In this document: positions 17,068 to 26,133 of the stretch, one piece after another
Numbering within the stretch: position 1 is the first letter of the stretch
Layout of the letters: every line of letters begins with the position of its first letter
Assembly (NCBI GenBank): GCA_041741755.1
Contig: JBGSJR010000030.1
Coordinates: 1-64,000, forward strand
DNA length: 64,000 nucleotides
Direction of reading: 5' to 3'
Source of the DNA: Fusibacter_C sp041741755
GTDB taxonomy: Bacteria > Bacillota > Clostridia > Peptostreptococcales > Acidaminobacteraceae
Made by a program: the position numbers and the translations under genes
The notes under the pieces: model-generated
What the model was told of the DNA's origin: nothing
The model's database searches: none
What the model saw: the letters and a program-made list of their open reading frames with translations, nothing else

Positions 17068-18066
17068 ATGAAACTATTTTTAGAAACTATCGCAGAAAAC
17101 ATTGCATTACCTACGCCATCAAACATCATCGTCCAGTTTTGGGGTGAAAAAAAAGACGCTGAGAACTTAGCATCTTTTATGAATCAATTGAAGTCACGTC
17201 ATACTCATGTGACAGGTATACTCTTTGATAAATCGCGTATATGTTCAGTTTGTGAAACTGAAGCCTTCAGTATTCTTGATCAAATCAATGAAGAAATGCT
17301 TGAAAATGCCAATGTCGTGATTGACTTATGCGCCTACTCTCCAACCAGCATTGTATCTGATATGTCAGCTATAGCGCGACCGAATTTCATCGCATTTATG
17401 CGCAAGCATTTCGCGATTATCACGGCACCCCATAAATCAATGCTTCAGATTAGAGTACCTTCAGAAGAAAATGCCATTGAAGCGGGCCTCACTCTTGAAG
17501 AATACACCACGACAATCAACCAGATGACACAAGTGGACTATCATGCATTGAATCAAAGGTGTGACCAGCTGATTGAACGCATTTCTAAATCAAATCAAGC
17601 GATTATTGAAACGGGTGACGGCCATGTGCTAACACTTGGTTATCAAAACCGCCAATGGTATAAAGATGCAGGCGATGGTGATTTTCCACCGGGTGAAGTG
17701 TATATCGCCCCACTAGAAAATAGCGCTTCAGGAACTTATAAAGTCGATTATATACACTGGGAAGGTAAACACTATCGCGATGTGATCCTCACTTTTGAGG
17801 CGGGCCGTTTGGTTGCTTCCAGCGTGAAAACAATCTTTGACGATTTACTGCAAGCAGACGATGGCGCGCTCATCCTTGGCGAATTTGGTCTGGGAACAAA
17901 TCCAAACATGACTGAGATAACCGGACACAGCCTATTTGATGAAAAGATGCTGGGTTCTTGCCATATTGCTGTCGGGATGAACCACCTTTTTGGCGGCACA
18001 AATGAAAGCGCTGCGCACATTGATTTTGTATCAAAAAATCCAAAGCTCTCATTTAATGACAAATAG
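17068..18066 (+). CDS. M29-family-like aminopeptidase (short form)
   Basis: A 332-aa protein whose C-terminal half carries the M29 metal-site pattern: FPPGEVYIAPLE (Glu), LGEFGLGTNPNM (Glu), LGSCHIAVG (His) and AAHIDFV (His and Asp). The usual M29 enzyme is 370-410 residues and has a Tyr seven residues after the first His; here that position is His (GMNHLFGG). So the metal site looks intact but one catalytic residue of AmpS/PepS-type enzymes is replaced, and the protein is shorter in the N-terminal half. It is likely a cytosolic metallopeptidase of a divergent subgroup; activity is uncertain. AGGAGC precedes the ATG, with a strong promoter upstream. Confidence 0.72.
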   Translation: MKLFLETIAENIALPTPSNIIVQFWGEKKDAENLASFMNQLKSRHTHVTGILFDKSRICSVCETEAFSILDQINEEMLENANVVIDLCAYSPTSIVSDMSAIARPNFIAFMRKHFAIITAPHKSMLQIRVPSEENAIEAGLTLEEYTTTINQMTQVDYHALNQRCDQLIERISKSNQAIIETGDGHVLTLGYQNRQWYKDAGDGDFPPGEVYIAPLENSASGTYKVDYIHWEGKHYRDVILTFEAGRLVASSVKTIFDDLLQADDGALILGEFGLGTNPNMTEITGHSLFDEKMLGSCHIAVGMNHLFGGTNESAAHIDFVSKNPKLSFNDK

Positions 18067-18082
18067 CGCCACATAAAGTCTG

Positions 18083-20662
18083 TCATCCCTTCATTTGACC
18101 GAACTCAATAAGCGCATCAAATGGCATAGGTTTCGCATAATGATACCCTTGAATGATATCGCAGTTCATCGATCTAAGTTTTTCAAGTTGCTCTTGGGTC
18201 TCTACCCCTTCAGCGATGACTTGTAGACCGTAGCAATGAGAAATGTCGATGATAAACCGAACCATATCTTCATATCGCGTATCCACGATCATGTCTGTTA
18301 TGAACTGTCGATCGATCTTCACGACATCTAGTGGTAGTGAGATCATATAATTCAGGGATGAATAACCTGCACCAAAATCATCCAAATGTACTTTTATTCC
18401 TTTTTCCTTAAGGCGTAACAAATGTGCAATCGCTTTATCCTTAGCAACGATTAATATACTCTCTGTTATTTCTACAGCTACCTGCTCGGGTTCAAGTCCA
18501 TATCTATTGATAATCTCTATGAAAGAATCTGCAAACTGCTCATCGCTTAGCTCAAGGGCTGAAACATTTACAGAAATATTGAGTCTCTTACCAGTCTTTT
18601 CAAACCATGAACGCGCATGATTAGCAGCCTCTTCGTATACCCAGCTCCCTATCATCTGGATGAGCCCCTGTTCTTCGGCAATAGGAATAAACACCGATGG
18701 TGGGATAAAAGAACCACTGCCATCTCGCCACCGAATCAATGCCTCTGAACCAATCATTTCGTTTGTTCTTAAGTCGTACTGTGGTTGATAATACAATAAA
18801 AACTGATTACTACTCAGTGCGAACCGTATCTGATTTTGAATTGTCAGCTTTTGAGAAAATGCCAATTCCATCTGTTCGTCAAAATATAAAAATCGGCTTC
18901 TTCCAGCAAATTTTGCCTGATACATCGCCATGTCGGCTTTTCTAAGCAGCATGGCTTTGTCTTTACCATCTTCAGGATAGTTAGAAATACCGACGCTACA
19001 CGTCAAATAAAACAATAAACCTTGTACCTCAATGACTTTTTCAATCTGCGCCATAACCTCTTTGACAAAAAAATTGGCACTATGCAAATTTTCTTCTTCA
19101 TTTGATACACCCTCTCGTTCGACAACCATGACAAATTCATCGCCACCTAATCGACTTAAAAACGCATACTTATTTTCAAATAATCTTAACCGGTTACCTA
19201 TTTGTCGTAAAATCGAATCACCAACTTCATGTCCACTTGAATCATTGATGTATTTGAAATTATCGATGTCAATGTAAAGCAATGCCCATTTCTTTGATTC
19301 ATCGATAACAAATCCATCTAAATAGAGCATCAGAGCCGTGCGATTGCTCAGCCCAGTAAGTGTATCTGTAAAGGCAAGCACACGGTATCGTTCTTCACTT
19401 TCATATAAAGACTTTTGACTATCGGTGAGTCTATCATACTGATCTCTCAACTCTTCCTCAGAGGCGATCATTTCTTCATTAAGCGCAGCTAATTCTAGAT
19501 TGTTTTCATAAAGCATCTTATCTTTAGCCTTTAACTTCATATTATCAACGATCAAAATGGCGATAAAGAACATCAACACTATCAAAATGCCAATGGCAGG
19601 CATCAATATATTCTTGTAAAGTTGAAAATAATCGATAGGTTTATTAAGAATAATTGAACCCTTAGGCAAATCGTCTATTTTCAATCCATAACGCGTCATA
19701 ATCTCGTAGTCAAAAATAACTTTGTTTGGGCTTTCTTGGATCATATGAATATCATTTGGATTCTCACCCTTAATGATCGAGACGGCCATATTAGCCGCAA
19801 GTCTTCCTTGCTCTTCATAGGAAACCATATTGCCACCTAAAAGACCATTGCCGACACCACCTATTGACATTCTAAATACAGGTGCCTTAACCGTTTCGCT
19901 AATAATCGCTGTCGCTTCATCAATGTCGTAATTGTTTCCCGTACTGTCCTCAAAATAGCTCATGTAAAAGACGATGTCTGAAGCATTTAAAGACGCTAAT
20001 TTTTGTTTGAAACTCTCAAGCGTATAATTTGATGCATTTAATAACTCAAACTGATAGTCAGAATAACTATCTGCAGCCAGCATAAAACTTGAAGCATCGC
20101 CCTTGCCTGTTGGTGAATTGTCAACAATGCCATATATTTTTTTCGCATTTGGAAACAATTTTACTGCCAAATCAAGGTTCGCCTTCAATGATATGCCTTC
20201 AACAATACCCGTTACATTTGACATATTATTCGCCAGTGTCGCACGTTCTAGATCATTAATGCAAAAGAAGACAATTGGTATATCGGGTACTAAGTTTTCT
20301 CGATGATCCATCAAAAATTGAAGCCCGTTGTCATCGCCGACTAATATGACATCGTATTTTAAATCTTGATCCAGTCTAAACTTTAAAAATTTAAAATAGT
20401 TGTCATAATTTTCTTCCGTATCGACGCGTTTGGTATCCATATAGTCGATGTCGAGCGATATATTCGCTTCGTCAAAAACGCGTTTCATGCCTTCAATTTG
20501 AGCTGGCAAAGTATCAAAACCAGCATGATAAGAGCTTATAAATAGTACCTTATAAGCGGGTTTTTCAGTAGCTGCATATGTAAGGGTAAAACAATTTAAG
20601 CCTATAACGCTTACTAAAATGAACACAAATGCCATCAACGTTCTCTTGTTTTTATCTCGCAT
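18083..20662 (-). CDS. GGDEF-EAL protein with periplasmic-binding-like sensor domain
   Basis: An 859-aa membrane protein for cyclic-di-GMP turnover. Order: signal anchor (about 10-30), an extracytoplasmic ABC substrate-binding-like domain (about 35-350), a membrane helix (about 355-378), a short coiled coil, a GGDEF domain (about 435-600) with intact SRLGGDEF, and an EAL domain (about 610-855) with GSEALIRW, DDFGAGYSSLNYM, VVKIDRQF and EGVET all present. No RxxD inhibitory site precedes GGDEF. Both making and degrading c-di-GMP are possible. The ATG at 20662 is five bases from GGAGG; the earlier GTG (20674) overlaps that site. The sensor resembles ABC-type tryptophan/amino-acid binding proteins; ligand unknown. 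Confidence 0.92.
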   Translation of the reverse strand: MRDKNKRTLMAFVFILVSVIGLNCFTLTYAATEKPAYKVLFISSYHAGFDTLPAQIEGMKRVFDEANISLDIDYMDTKRVDTEENYDNYFKFLKFRLDQDLKYDVILVGDDNGLQFLMDHRENLVPDIPIVFFCINDLERATLANNMSNVTGIVEGISLKANLDLAVKLFPNAKKIYGIVDNSPTGKGDASSFMLAADSYSDYQFELLNASNYTLESFKQKLASLNASDIVFYMSYFEDSTGNNYDIDEATAIISETVKAPVFRMSIGGVGNGLLGGNMVSYEEQGRLAANMAVSIIKGENPNDIHMIQESPNKVIFDYEIMTRYGLKIDDLPKGSIILNKPIDYFQLYKNILMPAIGILIVLMFFIAILIVDNMKLKAKDKMLYENNLELAALNEEMIASEEELRDQYDRLTDSQKSLYESEERYRVLAFTDTLTGLSNRTALMLYLDGFVIDESKKWALLYIDIDNFKYINDSSGHEVGDSILRQIGNRLRLFENKYAFLSRLGGDEFVMVVEREGVSNEEENLHSANFFVKEVMAQIEKVIEVQGLLFYLTCSVGISNYPEDGKDKAMLLRKADMAMYQAKFAGRSRFLYFDEQMELAFSQKLTIQNQIRFALSSNQFLLYYQPQYDLRTNEMIGSEALIRWRDGSGSFIPPSVFIPIAEEQGLIQMIGSWVYEEAANHARSWFEKTGKRLNISVNVSALELSDEQFADSFIEIINRYGLEPEQVAVEITESILIVAKDKAIAHLLRLKEKGIKVHLDDFGAGYSSLNYMISLPLDVVKIDRQFITDMIVDTRYEDMVRFIIDISHCYGLQVIAEGVETQEQLEKLRSMNCDIIQGYHYAKPMPFDALIEFGQMKG

Positions 20663-20750
20663 CATATCCTCCACAATGCTATGAATTAGAGCTATGTATT
20701 CTTGCTATAAAGTTAGTCCTTTCATTTTACCACTTTCATTTGAAAAACAC

Positions 20751-20803
20751 AAAATAAAGGCAGTGTCTCTAGCTCGATAAAGTCGACCTTTGACACTGCC
20801 TTT
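20751..20803 (-). terminator. Terminator after chrA
   Basis: AAAGGCAGTGTC (20756-20767) and GACACTGCCTTT (20792-20803) form a perfect 12-bp stem around a 24-base loop, with a T-rich tail on the minus strand, starting 14 bases after the chrA stop codon. Confidence 0.8.
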
Positions 20804-20816
20804 GAACGTTACACGA

Positions 20817-21989
20817 TTAAATGAACCCTAACACCAGTGCCATAATGACGATAAGTGGCGCTGGTACTTTCTTAAAGGATAATAAAATGATTGTCACAGC
20901 TGTGACTGCTAGATTATCTAGCGAGAAACCGCTCTTTTGCATGAGGATTACGGCTGCAACAGCTATCAAACCACCTGCGACTGCGTTGATTCCCTTTAGA
21001 GAGACTTTGATCGCCTTGATTTGCTTCAGTTTTTCCCAAACTGGATAGACAAAGTAGATGAGCAAAAGACCTGGTAAAAATATGCCTATGCCACCAATGA
21101 TCGCAGCAATGACTTGGTTAAGCACACCGCCATCTCTGTAAGACATACCACCTGCATAAGCACTGAAGCTAAACATTGGTCCAGGTAAGCCTTGTACGAG
21201 ACCATAACCCGTTAAAAATTCTTGATGCGTCATAAATGCCCTAACATCAACAAGTTCACTGTACATCACTGGTACGACAACCTGTCCACCACCAAAGACA
21301 AGATAGCCATATCTGTAAAAACTTTCAAATAGTGTCACTAGACGGTTATCAACGATTTGAGTTAAAAGAACACCACCTAATGCAAAGACAATAAACGCAA
21401 TAAGATAAGCCCACGGTGGGTTTAAAGATACTTTGTTCCAAAGATTTTTCTCACCTGATGAGACGATACTCACAATACCACCTAGTATAAGCAACAAAGG
21501 GAAAATCCACGGTGCATGTATAAAATAGGTGATAAAGGCTGCAGAAATCATGAGAATTCCCGTCATCCAGTTCGTAACGACTTTACGTGATATTTTAAAA
21601 GCGGCTACGACGATAAAGCCAACCGCCATTGGTCCGATATATCTTAGACCCCCTGCAGATATATTAAACGTCTCAAATATTTGATAGACAAACGATAGAA
21701 TCGTCATCACAACTAGAACTGGTAATGACCAAACGAGCATCGTTAATAATGCAAGCAATGGTCCGCCCATCTTGTGGCCGACTGCGACAAGAGCTTGTGT
21801 GCTGGTTGGTCCTGGTAATATGCTGCAAAGTGCAACGAGTTCTATGAGCTCTTCCTCTGTAAGATAGTTCTTTTTAGTGACGAGTTGATCCATAAAGACG
21901 CCAATATGTGCCTCTGGTCCACCATAGGCACCCAACGAACAAATAAAGGCATCTTTTAAAAATGTGCGCCAACTGACTGCGTGTGACAT
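20817..21989 (-). CDS. chrA: Chromate transporter ChrA (CHR family, two-domain form)
   Basis: A 390-aa membrane protein made of two homologous CHR halves. The first half has FGAYGGPEAHIGVFMDQLV- and LCSILPGPTSTQALVAVGHK-type motifs; the second has VFGGGQVVVPVMYSELV and GYGLVQGLPGPMFSFSAYAG. These are the signature repeats of CHR transporters, with about 10-12 helices in total. Family members export chromate with sulfate-like chemistry, but many chromosomal copies have no proven substrate. AAAGGAGGC precedes the ATG. It follows a PadR regulator gene by 40 bases on the same strand, so expression is probably controlled by that protein. Confidence 0.9.
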   Translation of the reverse strand: MSHAVSWRTFLKDAFICSLGAYGGPEAHIGVFMDQLVTKKNYLTEEELIELVALCSILPGPTSTQALVAVGHKMGGPLLALLTMLVWSLPVLVVMTILSFVYQIFETFNISAGGLRYIGPMAVGFIVVAAFKISRKVVTNWMTGILMISAAFITYFIHAPWIFPLLLILGGIVSIVSSGEKNLWNKVSLNPPWAYLIAFIVFALGGVLLTQIVDNRLVTLFESFYRYGYLVFGGGQVVVPVMYSELVDVRAFMTHQEFLTGYGLVQGLPGPMFSFSAYAGGMSYRDGGVLNQVIAAIIGGIGIFLPGLLLIYFVYPVWEKLKQIKAIKVSLKGINAVAGGLIAVAAVILMQKSGFSLDNLAVTAVTIILLSFKKVPAPLIVIMALVLGFI

Positions 21990-22029
21990 GTTTGCCTCCT
22001 TTAATGACTTTATACGATTCCAAATGTTA

Positions 22030-22338
22030 TTATTCTTTCATCTCCTTGAACAGTTCATAAGCTTTTGCTCTTGCCTCTTTTAAGACGACTTCGCCATGTT
22101 CGGTGATGCGATAATACTTTCTTATTTTGCCTTCCACATTTTCTTCTGTTGCCACGAGCAAACCGTCCTTTTCCATCCCATATAGGATAGGATAAAGCGT
22201 CCCAGAGCTGATCGCATAACCATGGTGCTCAAGTTCATCGATCATCCACAGGCCATAAATAGGTTCCTTTGACGCATGATGCAAGATGTGAATATGGATA
22301 AACCCTAAAAAAAGCTTTCTTAAGACTTTTTCAGACAT
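22030..22338 (-). CDS. PadR-family transcriptional regulator upstream of chrA
   Basis: A 102-aa winged-helix repressor of the short PadR type. The pattern ILHHASKEPIYGLWMIDELEHHGYAISSGTLYPILYGMEKDGLL is the DNA-binding domain, and KIRKYYRITEHGEVVLKEARAKAYELFKEM is the wing and C-terminal dimerisation helix. GAGGAGAA before the ATG at 22338 decides the start; the upstream ATG at 22353 overlaps it. It is the first gene of an operon with chrA. Repeats of TTCGAAT/ATTCGA between 22395 and 22440 are candidate operator sites. Confidence 0.9.
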   Translation of the reverse strand: MSEKVLRKLFLGFIHIHILHHASKEPIYGLWMIDELEHHGYAISSGTLYPILYGMEKDGLLVATEENVEGKIRKYYRITEHGEVVLKEARAKAYELFKEMKE

Positions 22339-22437
22339 ATGTTTTCTCCTCATGTAAAGCTAGATTTCTGTCATCTATTTCGACAAGTCAATGCCGAATT
22401 CCATTTTCAAACTTCATTATCGAATTTCGATTTCGAA

Positions 22438-22779
22438 TTACGATAATAATATCATATGATTCATAAATTTGTCAATCCAAATATCGTTACCGACCGGTTG
22501 ATTTGAAAGCAAATTTCGTATTGCTTCCAAATATACCTCCTCCTCAATTATTTTTAATAGCCATGATGATTTTTTCATAGCTTTATTTATAGCTTTGCTT
22601 ACTTTTTCGTTGATGGATTCCTGATAGCTATCAAAGGTTGTCTCCGATTCTTTGATGAGATCATCACAAAAGTTAGCGACGTTTTTGCCAAGTTTTCTTG
22701 GAATACTGTTGTTAAGCCTATTACGCCTTCCAGCACTGACATGAGACTGCGTCATATCACTTCCAGTTATTTTCTCCAT
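22438..22779 (-). CDS. DUF1048-like protein, probably degraded partner of a PadR regulator
   Basis: A 113-aa frame starting MEKITGSDMTQ, like the N-terminus of DUF1048 proteins, which are commonly encoded right after PadR genes. Its middle, FCDDLIKESETTFDSYQES- with INEKVSKAI, fits the DUF1048 C-terminal part. The sequence between these (about 50 residues in intact members) is missing, and the last ~45 residues do not fit. There is a good AAAGGAG, but it is 15 bases from the ATG. With the broken PadR gene upstream, this looks like a decayed two-gene regulator unit. It may also be a diverged intact gene. Confidence 0.4.
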   Translation of the reverse strand: MEKITGSDMTQSHVSAGRRNRLNNSIPRKLGKNVANFCDDLIKESETTFDSYQESINEKVSKAINKAMKKSSWLLKIIEEEVYLEAIRNLLSNQPVGNDIWIDKFMNHMILLS

Positions 22780-22832
22780 AAATATTATGATTTCATCTCC
22801 TTTAGTTCATCCATTTTTGATGATACAAATGT

Positions 22833-23111
22833 TCATCTTTCCCAGAACCTCTTAAGTTCCTCACGTCCTGCTGCATTGAGTTTGAAAAACTTTCTCGGAG
22901 GTCCCATATAAGAAGGCTTCTTCTCTATGTCCACACGTTTGTTCTTTTCAAGTCGAACCAATATCGTGTATACGGTCCCATCAACAACATCAGAAAAACT
23001 AAGGCATTCAACCTTCGTGTGATTTCATATCCATAAGTCTCTTCCCGATTGATGATGTCAAGCACGCAGTACCGTGGTCGTAAATAGCTTTTTTAAAATT
23101 TTAATTGACAT
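22833..23111 (-). pseudogene. Frameshifted PadR-family regulator
   Basis: Minus-strand translation in two frames gives a PadR protein: CVLDIINREETYGYEITRRLN, then after a one-base shift near 22995-23010, SDVVDGTVYTILVRLEKN- and YMGPPRKFFKLNAAGREEL. The first ~10 codons from the ATG at 23111 are also out of frame with CVLDII. So at least two frameshifts separate the start from the stop at 22833. The intact protein would be about 100-110 aa. It precedes the degraded DUF1048 gene. It is a different gene from the intact PadR at 22030. Confidence 0.75.
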
Positions 23112-23151
23112 ATTTTACAACACCCCTTAATATAGTTGTAGCGACAACTAT
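23105..23151 (+). promoter_or_regulatory. Promoter and palindromic operator of the marR-efflux operon
   Basis: TTGACA (23105-23110), a 17-bp spacer and TAATAT (23128-23133) form a near-consensus promoter. It is overlapped at its downstream edge by ATAGTTGT-AGCG-ACAACTAT (23132-23151), a perfect 8-bp inverted repeat with a four-base centre, the usual form and position of a MarR autorepression site. Confidence 0.8.
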
Positions 23152-23176
23152 TTCGAACTACAAAAGGACGTGAACT

Positions 23177-23593
23177 ATGCTTATGAACAGCCTTTCCATT
23201 ATTATGCGTCACAGCCGTACTTTTTGTGAACGCAAACTTCGAGAATATGACATTGGATTCCCCGAACAAGTGATTATGATGTATCTTTCAGAACATAAAA
23301 ATGTCAGCCAAGAAGAAATCGCCAAGTACTTCATGATTGACAAAGGCGCTATCGCAAAGTCACTTAGCAAGCTGGAAACTAAAGACTATGTCATTCGGAA
23401 AGAGAATCCACTAGATAAAAGAGGTAAATTGATTTTGTTGTCTTCAAAAGGGGAACAGATATTGAGCCATATGGGGACGATCCTGGAGGAATGGAACCAA
23501 TATTTTTTTATGGGCTTATCAAAAGATGAAATTGATCAATTTGATAGACTTTCAAAAATAATGGCGGATAATGTAGCAAATATTCCCGAATAA
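23177..23593 (+). CDS. MarR-family transcriptional regulator
   Basis: A 138-aa winged-helix protein. The core is EQVIMMYLSEHKNVSQEEIAKYFMIDKGAIAKSLSKLETKDYV (helix-turn-helix) and RKENPLDKRGKLILLSSKGEQIL (the wing with the DxR motif typical of MarR). Helices at both ends form the dimer. It is the first gene of a two-gene operon with a DHA2 multidrug exporter 27 bases downstream, and a MarR-type palindrome overlaps its promoter. The likely role is repression of its own operon, relieved by a drug or phenolic ligand, by analogy with the family. Confidence 0.92.
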   Translation: MLMNSLSIIMRHSRTFCERKLREYDIGFPEQVIMMYLSEHKNVSQEEIAKYFMIDKGAIAKSLSKLETKDYVIRKENPLDKRGKLILLSSKGEQILSHMGTILEEWNQYFFMGLSKDEIDQFDRLSKIMADNVANIPE

Positions 23594-23620
23594 AAAATAA
23601 GTTTAAATGAGGCAATTGAG

Positions 23621-25627
23621 ATGGAACAAACTAAAAAAAAGAATTTCGGACTAATCTTAGCAGTCTATCTGCTAGGTATTTTTATGGGTGCCCTTGATAC
23701 TGGAATAGTCACCCCTGCTAGAACAATTATTCAAAATAATTTATCAGTGGATGAAAAAACAGGCATCTGGATGATTACGATATATACCCTTGCCTACGCA
23801 GCCAGTATCCCAATTATGGGAAAACTAGCAGATAAATACGGACGTAAAACCATTTATCTGACTAGCATTTTCTTATTTGGTGTTGGTTCACTCTTCTGCG
23901 GATTGGCGCAAAATTTAGACAGTTTTACAGTCTTATTAGTTGCAAGATCCATACAGGCAATTGGTGGTGGTGGCATTTTACCCGTTGCAACCGCTGAATT
24001 TGGCACGACGTTTCCGAAAGAGAAACGCGGTATGGCACTTGGTTTAGTCGGTGGTGTTTTCGGTATCGCAAACATCTTTGGCGCTTCTGCCGGCAGTGCC
24101 ATTTTAGATATATTCGGAAAAAACAATTGGCAATATATTTTCTACATCAATATTCCAATCACACTTTTTATACTCATCGCTGGATTTTTGACACTTCCAA
24201 ATACTAAAGAGAAAAATGTCAAACCAATTGATTTTGCCGGTATCTCGATATTGACCATCATGGTACTATCATTGTTGTACGGCCTTAAAAATGTCGATTT
24301 CTTTAGTCTTGGGACCTCACTTCAAAGTACGGCGGTATTCCCATTCCTGTTACTATTTATTATTTTGCTTCCGATATTTATCCTAGTTGAGAAAAAGGTT
24401 CAAGACCCCGTCATCAACTTGACGTACTTTAAAAATAAAAATATAGTCATTACGCTCATTCTTTCTTTTGTGACGGGTATCGCTATGATGGGGATGATTT
24501 TTGTGCCACAGTTCTCAGAGAACACATTGAAAATCGCATCTGGAAGTGGCGGCTATTTTGTCTTAATCCTCGCTGTATTTGCAGGTGTTGGTGCCCCTCT
24601 TTCAGGAAAATTCATCGATATGTTTGGCGTCAAGAAAGTTTTAGGTTTTGGATTTGTTGCGAACATCACAGGGGCATTATACCTCGTGCTAATCACAACC
24701 AATTACCCTACCTTTATCAATGTCTTAGTGAGCTTGATGTTCATAGGCCTCGGGATGGGTTTCACAATCGGTACGCCGCTTAACTACATGATGCTTGAAG
24801 ATACAAAAAAAGAGGAATCAAATTCTGCCTTAGCAACACTTTCTCTTATAAGATCAATTGGAACGGCAATTGCTCCAGCGATCATGATTGGATTTATCGC
24901 TCACGCAGGCATTGGCATTCAATCTAATGTCATGGAACAGTTGCCTACAGAAGTCAGCGTGCCGCCTCTTCCCTATGCACAAGAATTGACGGATGAATTT
25001 GAGAAATTGAAAAACGACCCTGCAACTAGTGCACAGTTCTCAGAGTTTACGATGCCGGATCTGACTTCAATGCAGACCATTCAAATAAACATGAATGCAA
25101 ACAGTGGTTATAAGATGCCAAGCGACCTTGTCGACTTGATGAAAACGTCAGATGTCACAAATATCACACAAAATTCGAAAGTGCTCGCAGATAGGATGTT
25201 TATGGAAATGACTCCGGAAGTCATTGCAAAAATAACCACAGGCATCGACAGCGGCATTTTGGGCTTAAGTTCAGGCATAGAATCCCTTGATCAAAAAATA
25301 GTTGAACTGGAAAAAATGCCAGTCGGAGCCGGACCTGGTCCAATCGTAATCGACCAAATGAAAGCCGCAAAGGATCAAATGACAGGTACCGTCATGAAAA
25401 TGACCACTCTGAGAGATGCTGTACCGCCTGCTTTTGAGCAAGCCAAATTAGATTACCTCAGTGAAATTGACAACAAAAAAATTGAAATTGAAGCATCATT
25501 CCAAACTACATTGAACAAAGGTTTCAAACAAGTTTATCTAACGGTATTTATAGCGTCATTTATCGCTCTTATACTATTGCTCTTTTATCGAGACGATCAT
25601 CAAAAATTCGCTAGAGCATCCAAATAG
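23621..25627 (+). CDS. DHA2-family (EmrB/QacA) multidrug MFS exporter with large C-terminal extracytoplasmic insert
   Basis: A 668-aa, 14-helix-type exporter. Family motifs include LDTGIVTPARTIIQNNL, the loop motif GKLADKYGRKTIYL, and RSIQAIGGGGILPVATAEFG. Unusually, about 190 residues (roughly 440-635) of hydrophilic sequence lie between the penultimate and last membrane helices; QacA-like proteins have only a short loop there. This insert has long helical stretches (LDQKIVELEKMP, MTGTVMKMTTL) and no motif I recognise. It is co-transcribed with marR and ends in a strong bidirectional terminator. The insert may contact envelope or adaptor proteins; this is an inference. Confidence 0.9.
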   Translation: MEQTKKKNFGLILAVYLLGIFMGALDTGIVTPARTIIQNNLSVDEKTGIWMITIYTLAYAASIPIMGKLADKYGRKTIYLTSIFLFGVGSLFCGLAQNLDSFTVLLVARSIQAIGGGGILPVATAEFGTTFPKEKRGMALGLVGGVFGIANIFGASAGSAILDIFGKNNWQYIFYINIPITLFILIAGFLTLPNTKEKNVKPIDFAGISILTIMVLSLLYGLKNVDFFSLGTSLQSTAVFPFLLLFIILLPIFILVEKKVQDPVINLTYFKNKNIVITLILSFVTGIAMMGMIFVPQFSENTLKIASGSGGYFVLILAVFAGVGAPLSGKFIDMFGVKKVLGFGFVANITGALYLVLITTNYPTFINVLVSLMFIGLGMGFTIGTPLNYMMLEDTKKEESNSALATLSLIRSIGTAIAPAIMIGFIAHAGIGIQSNVMEQLPTEVSVPPLPYAQELTDEFEKLKNDPATSAQFSEFTMPDLTSMQTIQINMNANSGYKMPSDLVDLMKTSDVTNITQNSKVLADRMFMEMTPEVIAKITTGIDSGILGLSSGIESLDQKIVELEKMPVGAGPGPIVIDQMKAAKDQMTGTVMKMTTLRDAVPPAFEQAKLDYLSEIDNKKIEIEASFQTTLNKGFKQVYLTVFIASFIALILLLFYRDDHQKFARASK

Positions 25628-25642
25628 CATCAATCGTACATC

Positions 25643-25696
25643 AAAAAAACTGCTGCAACACATCTAAACACTTAGATAAGTTGCAGCAGTTTTTTT
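25643..25696 (+). terminator. Strong bidirectional terminator after the efflux operon
   Basis: AAAAAAACTGCTGCAAC and GTTGCAGCAGTTTTTTT form a perfect 17-bp stem with a 20-base loop containing a small extra hairpin (CTAAACACTTAG). It starts 16 bases after the stop codon. Confidence 0.9.
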
Positions 25697-26133
25697 GATA
25701 TAATTGAATCCATGGCGCTATTCAATATTTATTCGTATACCTTTATATATGTATGGATTGAACTTTCATTAAAAAAAAATGAAAAAACACAGAACGTTGA
25801 CAGAAATAAACAATAAGTAAAACATTATATGTATTTTACTCTGATATTAGTATCTACTTTTATTTTCCAAATTATCAAGTAAGACTAACTTGAAATTATG
25901 CTCATTGCATATATTCATGTTTTCATTACTAACTATCAAGGCACACTTTATATATATTCTAATAATAACTTTAATAATAATCTTAATAGCTTCACAACAC
26001 ACACCACGTGCCTAGAGTAGATAAAAATAATATCTTGAGGACGCAGTGATTCCTTGGCTAAAATAAATAGTTGCAATCTCGTTTATTTCTTTTCTAGTTT
26101 CTTGATATCACTTATTCCAATTTTTTCAATTGC
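25697..26133. other. AT-rich gene-free stretch
   Basis: About 440 bases between the efflux terminator and the KilA-N pseudogene. No open frame with a ribosome site, no inverted repeat of note and no recognisable protein remnant were seen on either strand. It marks the change from compact chromosome to the scarred region before the conjugative element. Confidence 0.6.
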
